Of a stretch of DNA of 5,462 nt, positions 4,657 to 5,462 are shown in pieces. The DNA lies in assembly GCA_013204195.1 (NCBI GenBank), contig JABMOJ010000192.1, forward strand, positions 1 through 5,462, written 5' to 3'. Source of the DNA: SAR86 cluster bacterium (GTDB lineage Bacteria > Pseudomonadota > Gammaproteobacteria > Pseudomonadales > Azotimanducaceae). Below the pieces are notes generated by a model. That model made no database searches, was not told the origin of the DNA, and saw nothing but the letters and a program-made list of their open reading frames with translations. A program made the position numbers and the translations under genes. The stretch's first letter is position 1, and each line of letters opens with the position of its first letter.

Positions 4657-5462
4657 ATGGCAGAGACAGATACGTTCACCCTGGCGCAGTTACCCGAGCT
4701 ATTGTGGCATTGGATGACAGATCCGGATGTCCTCAGTGTATTCTTCGTTGTGCTGGCAACGATGACCGCCAACTATGTGGCGCGTCGTCTGTTGGATCGC
4801 TTAGCGCGTGGCATCGAGAAAACACGGACCATCTGGGATGACGCCCTGTTGAATGCTGCCCGCCAGCCTCTGGCATTGATGATCTGGGTGCTAGGTATCA
4901 GCTGGGCCGCAGAGTTGGTGGCAGCCCAGGCGGAAACGGGATTCGGCGATATGGTCGAGCCGATTCGATACATCGCGGTTGTCGGTTTGATCGCCCTGTT
5001 TCTGTTCCGGTTTGTGGAGCAGACTGAGCGTGGCTTTATCCACAAGGGTGCGGATGTCACCACTGCAACAGCGATCGGCAAGCTGCTGCGCATTTCGGTC
5101 CTGATTACGGCGATACTGTCGGTACTGCAAACACTGGGTGTCAGTGTTTCAGGCATCATGGCTTTTGGTGGTATCGGTGGCATTGCTGTGGGTTTTGCGG
5201 CCAAGGACCTGTTAGCGAATTTTTTTGGCGGTTTGATGATCTATTTGGATCGGCCATTTACGGTAGGCGATTGGATCAGAAGCCCCGATCGGCAAATTGA
5301 AGGTACGGTTGAGCATATCGGCTGGCGACTGACCATGATTCGGACCTTTGATCGCCGACCTTTGTACGTACCCAATTCAATTTTCGCCAGTATTGCCGTT
5401 GAAAATCCCTCCAGAATGCAGAACCGCCGAATCTATGAAACCTTTGGGGTGCGGTATGATGA
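4657..5462 (+). CDS. MscS-family mechanosensitive ion channel (N-terminal part, runs off the right edge)
   Basis: 268 codons are visible from the ATG at 4657, which has a strong AAGGAG at 4646-4651 (5 nt spacing); the frame is open to the end. The protein is an inner-membrane channel that releases solutes under membrane tension. Likely membrane helices are at about 25-46, 72-91, 103-120, 142-160 and 163-195, giving a five-helix layout like YnaI/YbdG rather than the three-helix MscS. The pore helix is GVSVSGIMAFGGIGGIAVGF (161-180), rich in Gly/Ala, followed by AAKDLLANFFGGLMIYLDRPFTVGDWI (181-207), the standard MscS signature leading into the beta domain. A region about RTFDRRPLYVPNSIFASIAVENPSRM then matches the cytoplasmic vestibule of YnaI/YbdG-type members. 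It lies 54 bp after the SPOR-like gene with no terminator between them, so co-transcription is likely. The C-terminal vestibule is missing only because the window ends. Confidence 0.93.
   Translation, partial: MAETDTFTLAQLPELLWHWMTDPDVLSVFFVVLATMTANYVARRLLDRLARGIEKTRTIWDDALLNAARQPLALMIWVLGISWAAELVAAQAETGFGDMVEPIRYIAVVGLIALFLFRFVEQTERGFIHKGADVTTATAIGKLLRISVLITAILSVLQTLGVSVSGIMAFGGIGGIAVGFAAKDLLANFFGGLMIYLDRPFTVGDWIRSPDRQIEGTVEHIGWRLTMIRTFDRRPLYVPNSIFASIAVENPSRMQNRRIYETFGVRYD

Noticed and set aside
4773..5204. Minus-strand 143-codon and 79-codon frames
   Set aside because: They are antisense shadows of the MscS-family gene, whose frame shows unmistakable family motifs.

Overview
The window looks like chromosomal DNA of a gammaproteobacterium. 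The main reasons are a LexA very close to the Escherichia coli type, two upstream operators of the gammaproteobacterial CTGT-N8-ACAG class, and a YnaI/YbdG-like MscS channel. Base composition looks moderate (low fifties % GC by eye, not computed). A marine Cellvibrionales/Spongiibacteraceae-type host is a guess only. No transposase, integrase, phage gene, tRNA, rRNA or CRISPR array was seen.

Layout. (1) 1-280: four head-to-tail copies of a 70-bp unit rich in inverted repeats, running off the left edge. The last copy ends against the stop codon of the next gene. (2) 276-911 (-): a carboxymuconolactone decarboxylase-fold (AhpD-like) protein lacking the CxxC redox pair. (3) 1037-1891 (+): an isocitrate lyase/PEP mutase superfamily enzyme with the KRCGH catalytic motif, transcribed divergently from the previous gene. 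(4) 1999-2775 (+): a metal-dependent cyclase/hydrolase with the HxGTHxDAPxH motif. It is followed by a 13-bp-stem hairpin terminator. (5) 2882-3499 (-): lexA, with a SOS-type promoter at 3572-3623 in which one operator covers the -10 element. (6) 3763-4602 (+): a secreted or periplasmic protein with two SPOR-like repeats, divergent from lexA and carrying a perfect 14-bp inverted repeat in its interdomain linker. (7) 4657-end (+): the N-terminal part of an MscS-family mechanosensitive channel, probably co-transcribed with (6).

Working together. Genes 2-4 look like a small catabolic module: a C-C lyase, a ring-opening or amide/lactone-type hydrolase and a CMD-fold protein around a 125-bp divergent promoter region. 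The substrate cannot be read from sequence. lexA is the SOS master repressor and autoregulates. Genes 6 and 7 are envelope functions (a peptidoglycan/septum-type domain and osmotic protection), and their upstream region is shared with the lexA operators.

The items most worth a second look are the 70-bp double-hairpin array with its compensatory base change in the terminal copy, the perfect palindrome inside the SPOR-like gene, and the possible SOS link of that gene. I see no clear evidence of a complete new defence or mobile system.
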